64,000 nucleotides of DNA from the NCBI RefSeq assembly GCF_002575655.3, contig NC_053037.3, positions 144,719,207 through 144,783,206 on the forward strand, read 5' to 3'. The notes under the pieces are model-generated. The model saw only the letters and a program-made list of their open reading frames with translations. It searched no databases and had not been told where the DNA came from. Shown piece after piece: positions 33,116-43,880 of the stretch. The position numbers were made by a program, and so were the translations under genes. Origin of the DNA: Aegilops tauschii subsp. strangulata (taxonomy: Eukaryota; Streptophyta; Magnoliopsida; Poales; Poaceae). Position 1 is the stretch's first letter, and every line of letters starts with the position of its first letter.

Positions 33116-36100
33116 CTAGAAGCTTCTGGGTGCTGACATCTTCCACCGGTATCCCGCACAAGGCAGTACCAACCTGCTGCAGCTGCTGGATTGGAGTTGG
33201 CGGTGGCCGTTCGTCATCCTCAATAACATCAGGCTGCAGCAACAACATGGAACAGGGGTCTGTCGCCTTGGAGGAGCACGCAACCGATGGGCCCCCCTGG
33301 GTTTGACCTTGGACTGTGTCTTCTTAGTGCCGGTGATGAGGTTCACTTTGAAGCCATCATACATTGTGGCCCTAGTGCTGCGCCGCAGGCAAGCCATATC
33401 GATTGGCATCTTCTCTGCTAAGATCATCTTCTGAATGTACTTGTTCTGTGGTTTGGCAATGGAAGCTTCAAAAGATTCAGATATTTCAACAAGTTCAAAG
33501 GCGTCAGAGTTGGCGTTGAAAGCAATATCCGCATCTCCAATCATCTCAGAGGCCTGCCTAGTGGCACAGCCGCAATATCAGCTACAACATTCTCATGCAC
33601 TGTGACAAACTCAACAAATTTGTCCAGATCTCTGATGGTATGAACATTTCCCCCTTAAGACTTGGAAGCAATTCAGTCCTGGGGCAGAACTGACCATCTG
33701 CAAAGCACATGCCCTTGATAACCACAGTAGTCACCTTGTGAAAAATTGCAAGAGGGTTCAGAGGCATCATATCGCACGTCAGATTTTCAACAGGTGCAGT
33801 AATGCAGTGAGTATATCCGCCAAAGGAAATCATCCAGAGAAACTGCAGAAGCGAGATCCCTTCTACATCTTGAACCTCGACAGAGAGGGAACTGCCATTA
33901 GCGCGCACAAACTGTAGACCAGAGGTTTGTGTCCCATTGACCAGAGCATCCGCAGCCTCGGCAATATCTGAATACACAGACCATTCATCCTGAGGGTCAT
34001 CTGTAATGTTGCTCTCTTGCTCCACGCCATCCATGAGGGAGGGACCCGTATACTGGAAAAGGGTTCTGAAACTGAATCCCCTGTACGGGGGCGGTGCAAC
34101 AGGCCAAACTCCCTAGCCACCGTTCTGCGTCGGATGCTGCCGGGGCACCTGTTGCTCCCAGGCCTCGTTGATCTGCTGCTGCATCCATCGTTGGTGTTCC
34201 AGAGCCCACTGTTGGGCAGCAGACAGGTATGGTAACTCGTAAGGATGCGGAGATGCATTCATCGGGGGAGCGTCATCTTCATTACCAACTAGCTCGTATC
34301 TCCGCCATTGAGCACGTATACAGGGACCGACCGGGATCTACCCATGCGTGGCAGTGTGCCAATTCTCTTAACCACAAGACTATGGGTACCTGCGCAATAT
34401 CACTGATGATCACGCGCACCAACACTCGTTCCTTGTTGTGTCCAGGCCTGTGCCAGAGATCCAACTTCCCGAAGCACGACACAGCCTTATTGATATAGTG
34501 ATCAGTTTGATAATCCATAGGAAACACAAGGAAAAGAACCCAGGCAACATACTGAAACGGGCACCGGCGCATGTTTTCCGCCTCATCATGCGACACAAAG
34601 GAGAAGGTCATATCATCATCCAGGGGGTCTAACTGATGCGGACTCTCCTGAATAAACTGATCTCTCAGAGCTACATCAGCAAAAGCAACCATACCCACTC
34701 TGATAGGATAAACAAACGCATCTGGCACTTCAAGATGAAAGTCTTCTACCATGATGTGAACAACCTCATCCAACACTAACTGTTTCTGATGATCTGGGAC
34801 TGGGGGAACAGCAGTGACAATGGCATACCTCTCGTGGCTTAGTGGCGAGTCATCCACCACCATCATGTTGCACGCCAATCTATGGTCCGGTCCATGCTCA
34901 ATCCGGGCTCCCATCGGCACGAACTGGAAAGGCCTTGCCGGAAAGTTGGCCATGGCGATGTGGGAGTGGCAATGGCAGTCGCATCAGTCAATGGTGGAGC
35001 TGGGCGGGTGGATGGTGTGGCGTTCTGTTCGTTGGTTGTCAGGGGCGGTAGTATAGGCAAGTGGCATGGTGCTTGAAGCGGAATCATCCGCCCTATGGCT
35101 TTTGGGGTAAGGGGCCCAGAGATGGCACTTTCCTTTTGGGACGCCATATCAATTTTTTATTAGGTATGCGAGGATTCTATTGTGGATGTATAGCTCGTAT
35201 TCGTGGCAGTGGATCCATATTGATTTGTTCCTGCCGTTCCATCTTCCTCTGTTGCAAAAATAATCGGGGAGCAAACTTAGAGGAACAAGATTTTACTCCA
35301 TGGCCCAAGAACTTACATCGCCGACACCAAAGAAGGCCTGGACAAAATTCCCTATGGTGGGACAGGCTATTGCAGACACCACAGGCTCGAGTAGGCCGGC
35401 CCATCTCATATTGTGTGCATATGCATGCACGTTGGAAATTATGGCAGGTGTCACAACTTTTGGCATTACAGTTATTTGAATCATGGCCAGTCCCGAAACA
35501 TCTGGCACATCTGCCCAGCATATCATGGATGATATCCGAAGGAGGCAAGTCTTTTAAATCATAGATATTTTGGATATCTGCCTCGTCATAATGAGCTTGT
35601 CGTAGGTCTAAGATACCTTCCAAAACCAAAGAGGGAATGTTACGCCAATTTTTCTCACGGTGTTTCTTACCCAAAAACTTTTTGGTAAGATTGCAATGAT
35701 TATCGAGGAAACCGGAATTTCCAAACTACCAAAATGCAATGTCCCTTGTACCATCTTGTGGCTAGTTTTGCTGATCAAAGTTTCTTCCGAGCGATGATCA
35801 TCATGAAGATTGCCATGCTGAGTTGAGACATCATCGAATGTACTCAATAAATTATTGGACCTTTGCTTACAAAGGCCGAATTTGGCCAATTCCTTAATAG
35901 CTGAATCATCCTTAGAAGCACTTTTCTCAAGAAGTTCCAGGTTAGTGCGAACAACTCTGGATGATCTGCCCCTTACCGTAGAGATCTCATGTGGAGTGCT
36001 CCATCCAACTGATGCAACTGAGGGCACATTTCAAGGACGTCTAAATAAACCAAAATGGCAGACAAAATCTGGCCAAACTCTATCTCGTAGGGCATAGATG

Positions 36101-36379
36101 AAATGACCCACTTCATTTGAAGCCACGGAGAACCGAAAATTCCTTTCTCCAAATAGATGTAACCTTGAAACCAGAAGCAAGACCTCCAATGCAACATTGT
36201 AAGGCCAAACGAACCGAAGCACATGAAAAGGGGAAGGAAGCAGAAGAGAAAGTGACCACCAAGAAAAACTCCTTGGAGGAGGAGGCGGGGGAGAAATGAA
36301 CCGTGGATTTGAAACGCCGACGAACCTGGTCCTCGACCTTTAGGCCGGGGTTGAAGTCCCAATGGAGGATCCCTTCCAT
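33116..36379 (-). pseudogene. LINE F ORF1 (RNA-binding protein with zinc knuckles)
   Basis: The ORF1 protein of plant LINEs binds element RNA. The frame opens with MEGILHWDFNPGLKVEDQVR (36379). It has a region resembling the N-terminal domain of plant LINE ORF1 proteins (FFLVVTFSSASFPFSCASVR, and after a shift HFIYALR). Three CX2CX4HX4C knuckles follow at about 35205-35560: CARCFGTGHDSNNC, CGVCNSLSHHREFC and CRRCKFLGHGVKSC. Downstream is a 223-codon frame (34953-34282) with PDAFVYPIRVGMVAFADVAL and CPFQYVAWVLFLVF, then two more fragments (34034-33582 and 33544-33116). Frameshifts at about 36113, 35970, 35610, 35175, 34280 and 33580 divide it. About 1,000 codons would be expected intact. Confidence 0.72.
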
Positions 36380-37386
36380 GGTGTCTTAGGAGGAGTCATG
36401 GCCACCAGTGGTGGAGGAGGAGGAGGAGCTGGAGGTGGAGGTGGGAGGAGCCATCCCGAGGTGGTCTGTGGGTGACTAGTAGTGTTGATTACATCTTGTA
36501 GTTGATTACTATATGGTTTATTTGGTGGAAGATTATATGTTCAGATCCAATATGCTATTTAATACCCCTCTGATCTTGAGCATGATTATCATTTGTGAGT
36601 AGTTACTTTTGTTCTTGAGGTCACGGGAGAAATCATGTTGGAAGTAATCATGTGAATTTGATATGTGTTTGATATTTTGATAGTATGCATGTTGTGATTC
36701 CCTTAGTGGTGTGATGTGACCGTCGACTACATGACACTTCACCATATCTGGGCCTAAGGGAATGCATTGTGGAGCAGTAATTAGATGATGGGTTGCGAGA
36801 GTGACAGAAGCTTAAACCCCAGTTTATGCGCTATTCCGTAAGGGACGGATTGGATCCAAAAGTTTAATGCTATGGTTAGAATTTATTCTTAATACTTTCT
36901 CGTAGTTGCAGATGCTTGCGAGAGGGTTAATCATAAGTAGGAGGTTTGTTCAAGTAAGAACAACACCTAACCACCGGTCCACCCACATATTAAATTATCA
37001 TAGTAGCGAACACAAATCGAACCAACATGATGAAAGTGACTAGATGAAATTCCCGTGTGCCCTCAAGAACACTTTGCTTACTATAAGAGACCGTTTTGGC
37101 CTGTCCGTTGCCTAAAAGGATTGGGCTACCTTGCTGCACTTTTGTTACTATTATCGTTACTTGCTCGTTACAAATTATCTTGCTATCAAACTACTCTGCT
37201 ACTTACAATTTCAGCACTTGCAGACATTACCTTGCTGGAAACCACTTGTCATTTCCTTCTGCTCCTCGTTGGGTTCGACACTCTTACTTATCGAAAAGAG
37301 CTACAATTGATCCCCTATACTTGTGGGTCATCAGGGCTAAGAATGCCTGGTCGTGCCCTCCAGGTCAACCCGACTCCACATCACTC

Positions 37387-37500
37387 ACGGGTACCCTCAT
37401 GGTTAACATGACTTCACATTTCTCTAGCGGGTACCCCTCGGGGCCGACCCGACTTCAGTAACTCTCGCAGGTACCCCTCGGGGCCGACCAGACTTCAACA
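37387..37500. repeat. ~40 bp tandem repeats in solo LTR B
   Basis: Three copies of a unit containing GGGTACCCTC, then GGCCGACC and GACTTCA; the first is more diverged. The second and third (about 37428 and 37468) are nearly identical. Confidence 0.7.
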
Positions 37501-37554
37501 TGGTTCTAGGGGTATAGTCAAAGTAACCGTGTGTCCAAAACATCAAGGGGGAAA

Positions 37555-37760
37555 TCAGAGGAATCACCTTCGATGGATTTCCACTCGATGGTCCATAACA
37601 CCAAGGGGGGATCTGAGGAATCACCCTCGAAGGATTCCTACTCGATGTAACCGTCAAGGTGAACTTGGAGGAATCACCCTCGAAGGGTTTACACTTGAGG
37701 TGTTGCACGACAAAGTCGTTACTGGGAGTGGTGAAGGAGGAATCACCCTCCGTAGCCAAG
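37555..37760. repeat. ~57 bp tandem repeats in solo LTR B
   Basis: The motif GGAATCACCCTCGAAGG recurs with small changes near 37560, 37617, 37672 and 37739. Each of the first three is followed by a CACT(C/T)GA-like block. This is a diverged tandem array. Confidence 0.7.
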
Positions 37761-39250
37761 ACTAACTAGCTACACTACAGAGATCTCATCAGAAGTGCTA
37801 TACGAGGTATCACCCTTGGCACTCGATAGTAACTCTACGGAGTCATACAACTAAGGGGGCTGTGAGGTGATCTGCCGGGCTCAGGACATCGATTCACGTT
37901 GATCGAGTCATCGGTCATAAAGCGGGGGCAACATGGACAAGGTGAGGGGTCACTGGTGGATCACTAACCAACCTATACTAAGCATATAGAATAAGAAGGT
38001 GGGTAAAATAGCATAATGCAAAATCAGGCTATGCATCAGAATAGGATCAATCAAATACGGTAGCAAATTCTAATGCAAGCATGAGAGAGATGGGTGATAT
38101 AGGAATGATCAAGGGGGTTTTGCTTGCCTGGAAGTTGTATTGCAAGGGACTGAACGTCAGGGGCGTATTCGTACGCTGGAGGAGCGTCAGTCTCGGGGTC
38201 TATCAGAGAGAAGAGGGGGAGAAATAATAAATATAAGGCAGACAAATGCATCACGATGCATGACATGACAATATGCTATGCTAGGGGTGACCTAATGAAG
38301 TGCTACACATTACAAACGAAGCGGGAAAACATCTGGGAATGTTTTCCCGGCGTTTGGCAGTTATTAGACAGATGAATCGGAGGGGAAGGATCCATGTTCA
38401 TCATGTTAGAGGCATGTGACAGATGAGTGGATATCATATTCGGATTCGTCATATTTTTCTGATCATTTTTCATATATAATTTTTTCATCGAGTTATAGAT
38501 TATTTTCTATTAATTTTCAAAGTTCTTTCAGCAATTCTCTAAAAATTACTGATTTATTAATAATTCAAAAAATATTTAACTGCTAGGGGTACCCAAAAGT
38601 GTACCCAGCAGAGTGTTGGTGTGGCTGACAATGGGACCCAGTAAACTGCCGAGTCGGCAGTTAACTGGTCAGCTTTGACTGGTCAATGGGACCAGTGGGT
38701 CCCACCAGCAAGTAACTGGGCTTGCCCAGTCGGTAGGTTCACTGGGTCAACAGGGCCCATTGGGCCCACAAATTAGCCACTATTATGTTTAAGTAAAACT
38801 TATCAAGTTAAATAGTAAATGGTCCACATGTCATACTCTAGATAAATATTAGGTTTATGTTTTAACAGGGGTAGTTAGGGTCGGCGGGGCCCTGTGTCAG
38901 TGCTTAGGTATTTTAGTTAGTGGTTATGGCGCCACATCAGCAGTTAATGGCGGCTAATCGCCGGTGTAATGCCGAGATGACGAAGTTGGTCGTACGGCCA
39001 TTTCCGGTGACGAGAGCACGAGAGGGTGGCATTGTTGAGAAGTTTCTGCTCCTACGCTTTGAATGGTGGTCGCGGGGCGGCCGGACATGGCCGGAGTCGA
39101 CAACGGGGTTGACATCCGCGGTGGCGCACACACGGTGAGGACGGGGTGGTTGCCATGGCGCGCCAACTGGTGAGCCGAGTGGTGCAGACGCTCTGGGCGG
39201 TCTCCTGGAGCCCGTACGCGTTAGGGGTTGGTCCTAGGGGGAACGAGAAC

Positions 39251-39350
39251 GACGACAGTGGTCAAAGCAGAGCACGGAGCTACGGCCAGAGCACGACAAC
39301 GACGACAGTGGTCAAAGCAGAGCACGGAGCTACGGCCAGAGCACGACAAC
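39251..39350. repeat. Perfect 50 bp tandem duplication in solo LTR B
   Basis: Bases 39251-39300 are repeated exactly at 39301-39350, beginning GACGACAGTGGTCAAAGCAG. A perfect copy inside otherwise old DNA implies a recent slippage or repair event. The 160-codon ORF nearby (39400-39882) has no motif. Confidence 0.95.
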
Positions 39351-40355
39351 GACTACGATGTGCTGAGGCCCGAATCCGAGGGCAATTTAGAGGGGTTAGG
39401 TGCGGTTGCTCACTGCAAACTCGCTGCGGGGGTCGAGGTGGCCGGAGAGGGCCGAGGACGAGCAGATCGATGGGGAGTTGTGGCAGCCGCCGACGAGGGG
39501 GGTGGATGATTCCGGTGGCTTGGCAATCCCCGGCTTGATCTGCTCCTCGCAGACGACGTGGAAGACGCAGGCGGTGCTCCTGGACATCCCCGAGCGGTGC
39601 GGGGTGGCTGGTGGCTACATCGACGAGGTACGGCGGTTGCGGCAGCGCAAGCAGAGGAGGGGAGAGAGAGCTGCGAGATGGGATAGTTCTGGAGGGGCTA
39701 GGGTTCACCGAGGGGGAGCAAGGGTCCTTATCCGGCTCGAGGAATCATCGGATGGGCGGCACGTGCACGATCGCCGCATGGGCGGCCATGACAAGCGCCT
39801 TGCCTCCTATGCTACGCGAGGTGGAAGGAAAGTCTGGCTTATCGGGCTGGGCTGCACTATAGCATCGGGCTGCAGTGCATAGTGCATTTTTTTTATTTTC
39901 CATGTCTTCTTTTCTATTTTCTGTTTTATTTATTCTTTTTTTTTACTATTTTATTTTAATACTAAATGATTTTTGTTAAGTATGAGACTTGTCCCATAAA
40001 TACTTTGCAATATTATGGGGTGGTCCACAAAGTTTGGGGTCAATTGGAAAATGTCTAACCTTTTGTTAATATTTTAAATAGCCATATTTAGTGTTGTTGG
40101 CCCTGTTTTAAATAGGTTAAGAGCATCTAATTACTTCAAAAATGTTGGTTTCTCCAAGACAATTACTTAGTGAATATTTACAATAACATGAACACTTTTG
40201 TTTATTTATTTGAAGAAGTTCTATTTTTACTCACTATTTGAATTTTGAATTGAAATGGATTTTGGATCTTAATGACTATTAGTAAGTTAATGATGATGAC
40301 TTAGCATAATTAGAGGAAGGTCACTGTTGTATGATTACTGGGGTGTTACACTAAA

Positions 40356-40480
40356 CACATTATTGGCGGTTCCCAAGTGGAAAGCTAAAGTTTACTCCCC
40401 CTCAACCATTCAAACACAAGCCATTCACTGATGAACTCAATGAGGAGTTCACATTCGACGGAGGATATCAAGGTACAGTC
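40356..40480 (-). mobile_element. Rest of gypsy element A beyond solo LTR B
   Basis: After the CTAAA duplication the sequence GGCGGTTCCCAAGTGG onward looks like the continuing 3' internal region of element A. It stops at about 40480, where the tandem repeat resumes with CAATCTGA. The remaining internal part and the 5' LTR are deleted. Confidence 0.55.
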
Positions 40481-41230
40481 ACAATCTGAAGTAGAGCTTA
40501 AAACGAAGCGGGTGAACTAGATCTCGCAACCTTAGTGGCGACCTTAGGCAGAGCTCGTAGAAGAGACAACTAGTGGACCTGGTTGGTGGCCAGCGATGTT
40601 GGGCTCTAGGTAGGCTACTATATACCCCCACCCCTTCAGAACATATATGTCATTGCAAGTCCCCCCCATCCTTTTCAAATCTAGGAGATGCTTCAAATAC
40701 CCAAACTGTGCTCTCAGGGGGATGATGACCTCATCGATGCTTTACAAATACTGCTTACCCAAGATCTAGAGTAACACAACTGACAAATGGGTCCTAGAGC
40801 ATGTGCAATGTGTCAAATGAGAATGTGAGTAAGGGAATTAATATTTTTCCTATGAAATCGATGCCATACCTTGCAAAAATATGTGTTCAAAGGAGAGTCG
40901 AGGAGGGGTACATGTTCTTTTGCATGAAGATGTAGAGAGTAAGAGGGGGCATGAACAACCGCTCATGGGAATACTCCTCTCTTCCCTATTTTGTCAATTC
41001 TTTTAGTGGCATGCAGGACTTGCTATAGTGGATCACGGGGAGGATGTGGCGACATGAAGCAGGGCTAGAACATAACGCTGTTGAGGAATATATCGATACT
41101 ATAGCAGTCACCAGATACAAAGCTCGGAGAACAGGCGACTAGCGGGCCAAGGTAGTTGCTGGCGCGATTGGAATTTGGGCAGGGTTGTGTAGGCCTCCCC
41201 CTCAACTTTTGTGTGACATCATCAATAACT
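40481..41230. repeat. Diverged ~540 bp tandem repeat, right portion
   Basis: From CAATCTGAAGTAGAGCT (about 40482) the sequence aligns with 7190-7600 on the left: GTAGAAGAGA, TCTAGGTAGGCTACTATAT, AGGAGATGCTT, AGATCTAGAGTAACA and AGGGAATTAATATTTTTCC (about 40829). A further GGGCAGGGTTGTGTAGG block near 41175 starts another partial unit. It is the continuation of the array split by the nest, minus about 140 bp. Confidence 0.55.
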
Positions 41231-42847
41231 ACAAAATTATGACATATATGCAATAGTTTCAATCATGACCAGTTTATCTCTCTAAACTACAAACAACTAA
41301 ACTTAATTAAAAAAATATTATGAAAATTGAATCTTAAAATGCATGGAGCCACATACAATTGGAGGTATATGTTTGAGAAGGGGATGTGAATATAATGAGT
41401 GTGATGTATGTTCCATTGGTTAAAATAGTTATCAAAACGTGTATGTGCATTGCCACACTAACATCACACTTTTATAACCAACCAAATATTATGCAAACTT
41501 CTTGACATTGCGCGGAGAGGGGATCTAGCATAATCATACTGCTTGATCGATTGACTAGTGGTAGCTAGACTTATTGACGAGCATGGTTGAGGGGCGATTC
41601 TTGTTTACTTTCCTGTGTGCATAATATTTAGCCAAAAAGTTCATGTATAGGAAGATTGATTACTTCTACAAAACATTCTTTAATAGTGGTGTCTAAATAT
41701 GAGTCATATATTCCCCCCTTGAAATCAATCATTTTAGTTCAACTCTTGGATCTAGACCCACAAGCCTAGCTCATCTCTGGATTAAATGTACTATATATGT
41801 ATACCCAATCCACCTCCTAACCCTAAACCATACATGTCGCCATAGGCATCCCTCACCACGAGCTAACAAGACAGGCCCCCCATCGTTGCTTCCCAAGGCA
41901 TCCATCTACGATGTCGGGGTTGTCGCATGCCCCTCAACTTCATAATCTTTCCAATTTCTACGTTCGTGCATTCATCGCCATAATTTCTCACCTCAGGAGT
42001 GAACGATGTACTCAATCCCTAATCGTCTACCGATGCCTCTTTGGTACCTAACTGGCCACATATGCTCGTCCCTAGGGCTGGTTTCTTTCCACTGCATGAC
42101 CACATCACCTCCCGACCAACCACCATTGAACGCTACCTCTCAAGAATATCCAAGCACACTCAACATCTTTTGAACCTTAATTATACGTACTCGACGCACA
42201 TAAACATTGTTAGAATGTTTTCACCTGAAATCAACCATTTTCCCTTAGCTCCCTGATATAGATGTTATTATTACCCCCATTGACTTACTATATAAACCAA
42301 CCCAACCATTCAACCATAACCACGCATTCTTCCCTCTAGCCCATGCATCCACCCCTAACATGGATAGTTATTGCCTCCCAATGCACTCGTGCTCCATAGG
42401 GTGCCGCCCCTCCCACATATTTGCACCTCGTCGGTAATGTTTGTGTATATATTCATAGTTTTATGTGGTGATTCTTCCGAGTTGTTTATTATGTTCGATG
42501 GTTGTTGATTTGATATTATTTTAGAATTGTACGAAGGAGGGAGGGTGCTAGTGGGGCTCGTGCTTCAATGCCTGGCTTGACTTTCTATTCGTCGAAAATG
42601 GAGTAGCACAAGACAGCACATTACCACTCCCTATATTGCAAAGTACCTTTCACATTAGGTTTTGACAGGACAAGTTTTTATTTATCATTATGTAAGTTTT
42701 TGTGACGAAGAATCATCACCGCAAATAAGTACTTTGGATTTGGATACAAAACTAACGGCAACGCTAGACTTACGTAAAAAAAATTACGTACCTTACCTAA
42801 TAACCAACGTGGAGTAGTGGTATTGGTGTTTAGGGGAGTGAGGGGCC
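41231..42847. other. Intergenic DNA, no gene seen
   Basis: Unrecognised low-complexity and AT-rich sequence. No coding frame over about 71 codons and no terminal repeats. Confidence 0.45.
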
Positions 42848-42870
42848 CACCCCCTGAAAATCAGGGGGTG
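42848..42870. repeat. Perfect 10 bp-stem hairpin
   Basis: CACCCCCTGA, loop AAA, TCAGGGGGTG. This is a perfect inverted repeat, perhaps the centre or end of a small DNA transposon. It does not sit next to a gene, and no T run follows. Confidence 0.7.
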
Positions 42871-43567
42871 ATGTTTAGTTTAGTTGGAAAGGTTTCCTAC
42901 GTAGTGTTTTCGTAGGTATAGGATTATTGCATGAGTTGTAAGCTATATCAAAAACAATGAACAAAAAAAGGAGTAATTGTTGGCCAAAGACTTGTCCTAA
43001 CAAAACGTATACAAAAATATTTTGGAACGGAGGAGCCGAGGAAGTGCTATACGTGATTAACTCCAACTTCAACGCACTTGCATGGGTGAAAATGGAGAGA
43101 CGACGGCAAGCGAGCCCTAGGTCAACAGGAGTCCATCGCGCGTAATGCTCACTGCACACTAGTAGTTCACAGCATCACGCACGACGGGGCCGGCCGGCGA
43201 CACATGCGCCCACACCGCGCACGGAGGCGCGGACTGCTCGGCAGTGCACGGACACGACGTCTCGACGACGACGCCTTTTTGCACACGGAGCCCCCACACC
43301 GCACGTGCATGCATGGGGGGCGTGACTGATCCAACAGTGGATCGCCTTGAATGATGGCCGCCCCGACCGCACGCACCAACGAACCCCATCGATCGGACGC
43401 GCGCACGGGCACTGCTCCTACGTAGCTTCTCCCGAAAAGGGAATGGCGACAGCGACGCGAGCGACGACCGGTGACACGCGCGGGTCGACCGTCATGCGTC
43501 ACCTCCTGCCGGTCCGGCGAGGCTCCCGGCCCCGGCCGGCCAAGTAGTAGCCCCGCCGCGGTGCAGG

Positions 43568-43569
43568 TG

Positions 43570-43607
<38 letters not shown>
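43568..43607. repeat. Compound (GC)n(GA)n microsatellite
   Basis: About eight GC units run directly into about eleven GA units. Confidence 0.95.
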
Positions 43608-43790
43608 CTGGCCTGGGCGACGGGGGCATGCAGGGTGAATTATTGGATTCTGTTGGCGGGGATCGGCCGAGCGAGGTGACCCCGCAGCGCATGCGTGCAC
43701 GGTGGTGGCTACGGCCGGTCGGTTGACCACTCTACTGGACTGTGCGTGCAGATCTGAGTGTCCTCCCGGCTCCCATGCAGCTGGGCCATG

Positions 43791-43813
43791 ATGCATGCAT
43801 GCATGCATGCATG
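43791..43813. repeat. (ATGC)n microsatellite
   Basis: Nearly six perfect ATGC units. Confidence 0.95.
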
Positions 43814-43880
43814 AGGATATATTTCCAGACCCCCACGGCGCTCGTCGTCTGCATGCACACGTGTAGCATGTAGCCATGTA

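Larger units (their letters stand above)
29306..36466 (-). mobile_element. Full-length LINE F
   Basis: A 12 bp target duplication, TGTGGGTGACTA, flanks it (29294-29305 and 36467-36478). The plus-strand run of 9 T (29306-29314) is its poly(A) tail, so it reads on the minus strand. The 5' end at 36466 leads into a short GC-rich leader and ORF1. Length is 7161 bp. The content is ORF1 with zinc knuckles, then ORF2 with APE endonuclease, RT and a zf-RVT domain, an L1-like plant LINE layout. No 5' truncation is apparent, which is uncommon for LINEs. Several stops, frameshifts and a changed RT catalytic residue make it inactive. Confidence 0.92.
10944..37333 (+). mobile_element. Athila-lineage gypsy retrotransposon C with three nested insertions
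   Basis: The ends are TGATACGTCC (10944) and ...GGGTCATCA (37333), flanked by the 5 bp duplication GGGCT (10939-10943 and 37334-37338). The order is 5' LTR, gag, protease, RT, RNase H, integrase, extra 3' ORF, 3' LTR on the plus strand. Integrase motifs such as [18 protein letters not shown] and RT motifs such as DGYSGFSQIP place it in the Athila lineage. By eye the two LTRs differ at 15 positions over their first ~335 bases. Coding regions carry many stops and frameshifts, a lost RT catalytic box and a changed protease residue, so it is dead. Insertions are D in the LTR-gag junction, E in the extra ORF and F in the 3' LTR. Confidence 0.9.
28654..37333 (+). repeat. 3' LTR of element C, split by the LINE
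   Basis: The LTR is 28654-29305 plus 36479-37333, about 1507 bp without the LINE and one target-site copy. It starts TGATACGTCC and ends GTGGGTCATCA. The TATA box TATATAGG is near 29021. It is complete, unlike the 5' copy. Confidence 0.88.
9644..40350. mobile_element. Solo LTR B, ~4.3 kb net, split by element C
   Basis: The left end is TGTGATGCCCC (9644) and the right end GGGGTGTTACA (40350), giving TG...CA termini. Both sides carry CTAAA (9639-9643 and 40351-40355), a 5 bp target duplication. The element is interrupted by C with its GGGCT duplication. Removing that leaves 9644-10943 plus 37339-40350, about 4312 bp, with no pol. An LTR this long recalls LARD-type families such as Sukkula, but the family is not established. 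It is inserted in the 3' internal region of element A. Short tandem repeats and a GC-rich stretch (38900-39880) lie inside. Orientation was not decided. Confidence 0.8.
43150..43880. other. GC-rich, CpG-rich island without a recognised gene
   Basis: GC and CpG density rise sharply against the AT-rich flanks. The longest frame (minus 43877-43167, 236 codons) is Arg/Ser/Cys/Pro-rich, crosses two microsatellites and has no domain, so I do not call it a gene. The island could be the promoter or first exon remnant of a lost gene, or a GC-rich transposon piece. Confidence 0.4.

Noticed and set aside
37387..37760. Possible CRISPR-like spaced repeats
   Set aside because: Repeats are diverged, the intervening DNA is related between units, and the context is a plant LTR.
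39400..39882. Plus-strand ORF of 160 codons in solo LTR B
   Set aside because: It lies in GC-rich LTR sequence, has no domain and contains no sign of codon constraint visible by eye.
40492..40496. TAGAG matching the TAGAG before element A (7599-7603), as a target duplication for A
   Set aside because: Alignment to the left-hand repeat unit begins earlier, at CAATCTGA (about 40482), so TAGAG here is ordinary unit sequence. Element A also lacks an LTR end at this point.
43167..43877. Minus-strand ORF of 236 codons
   Set aside because: It crosses microsatellites, is Arg/Ser/Pro-rich and has no domain. It is an open frame by GC content.
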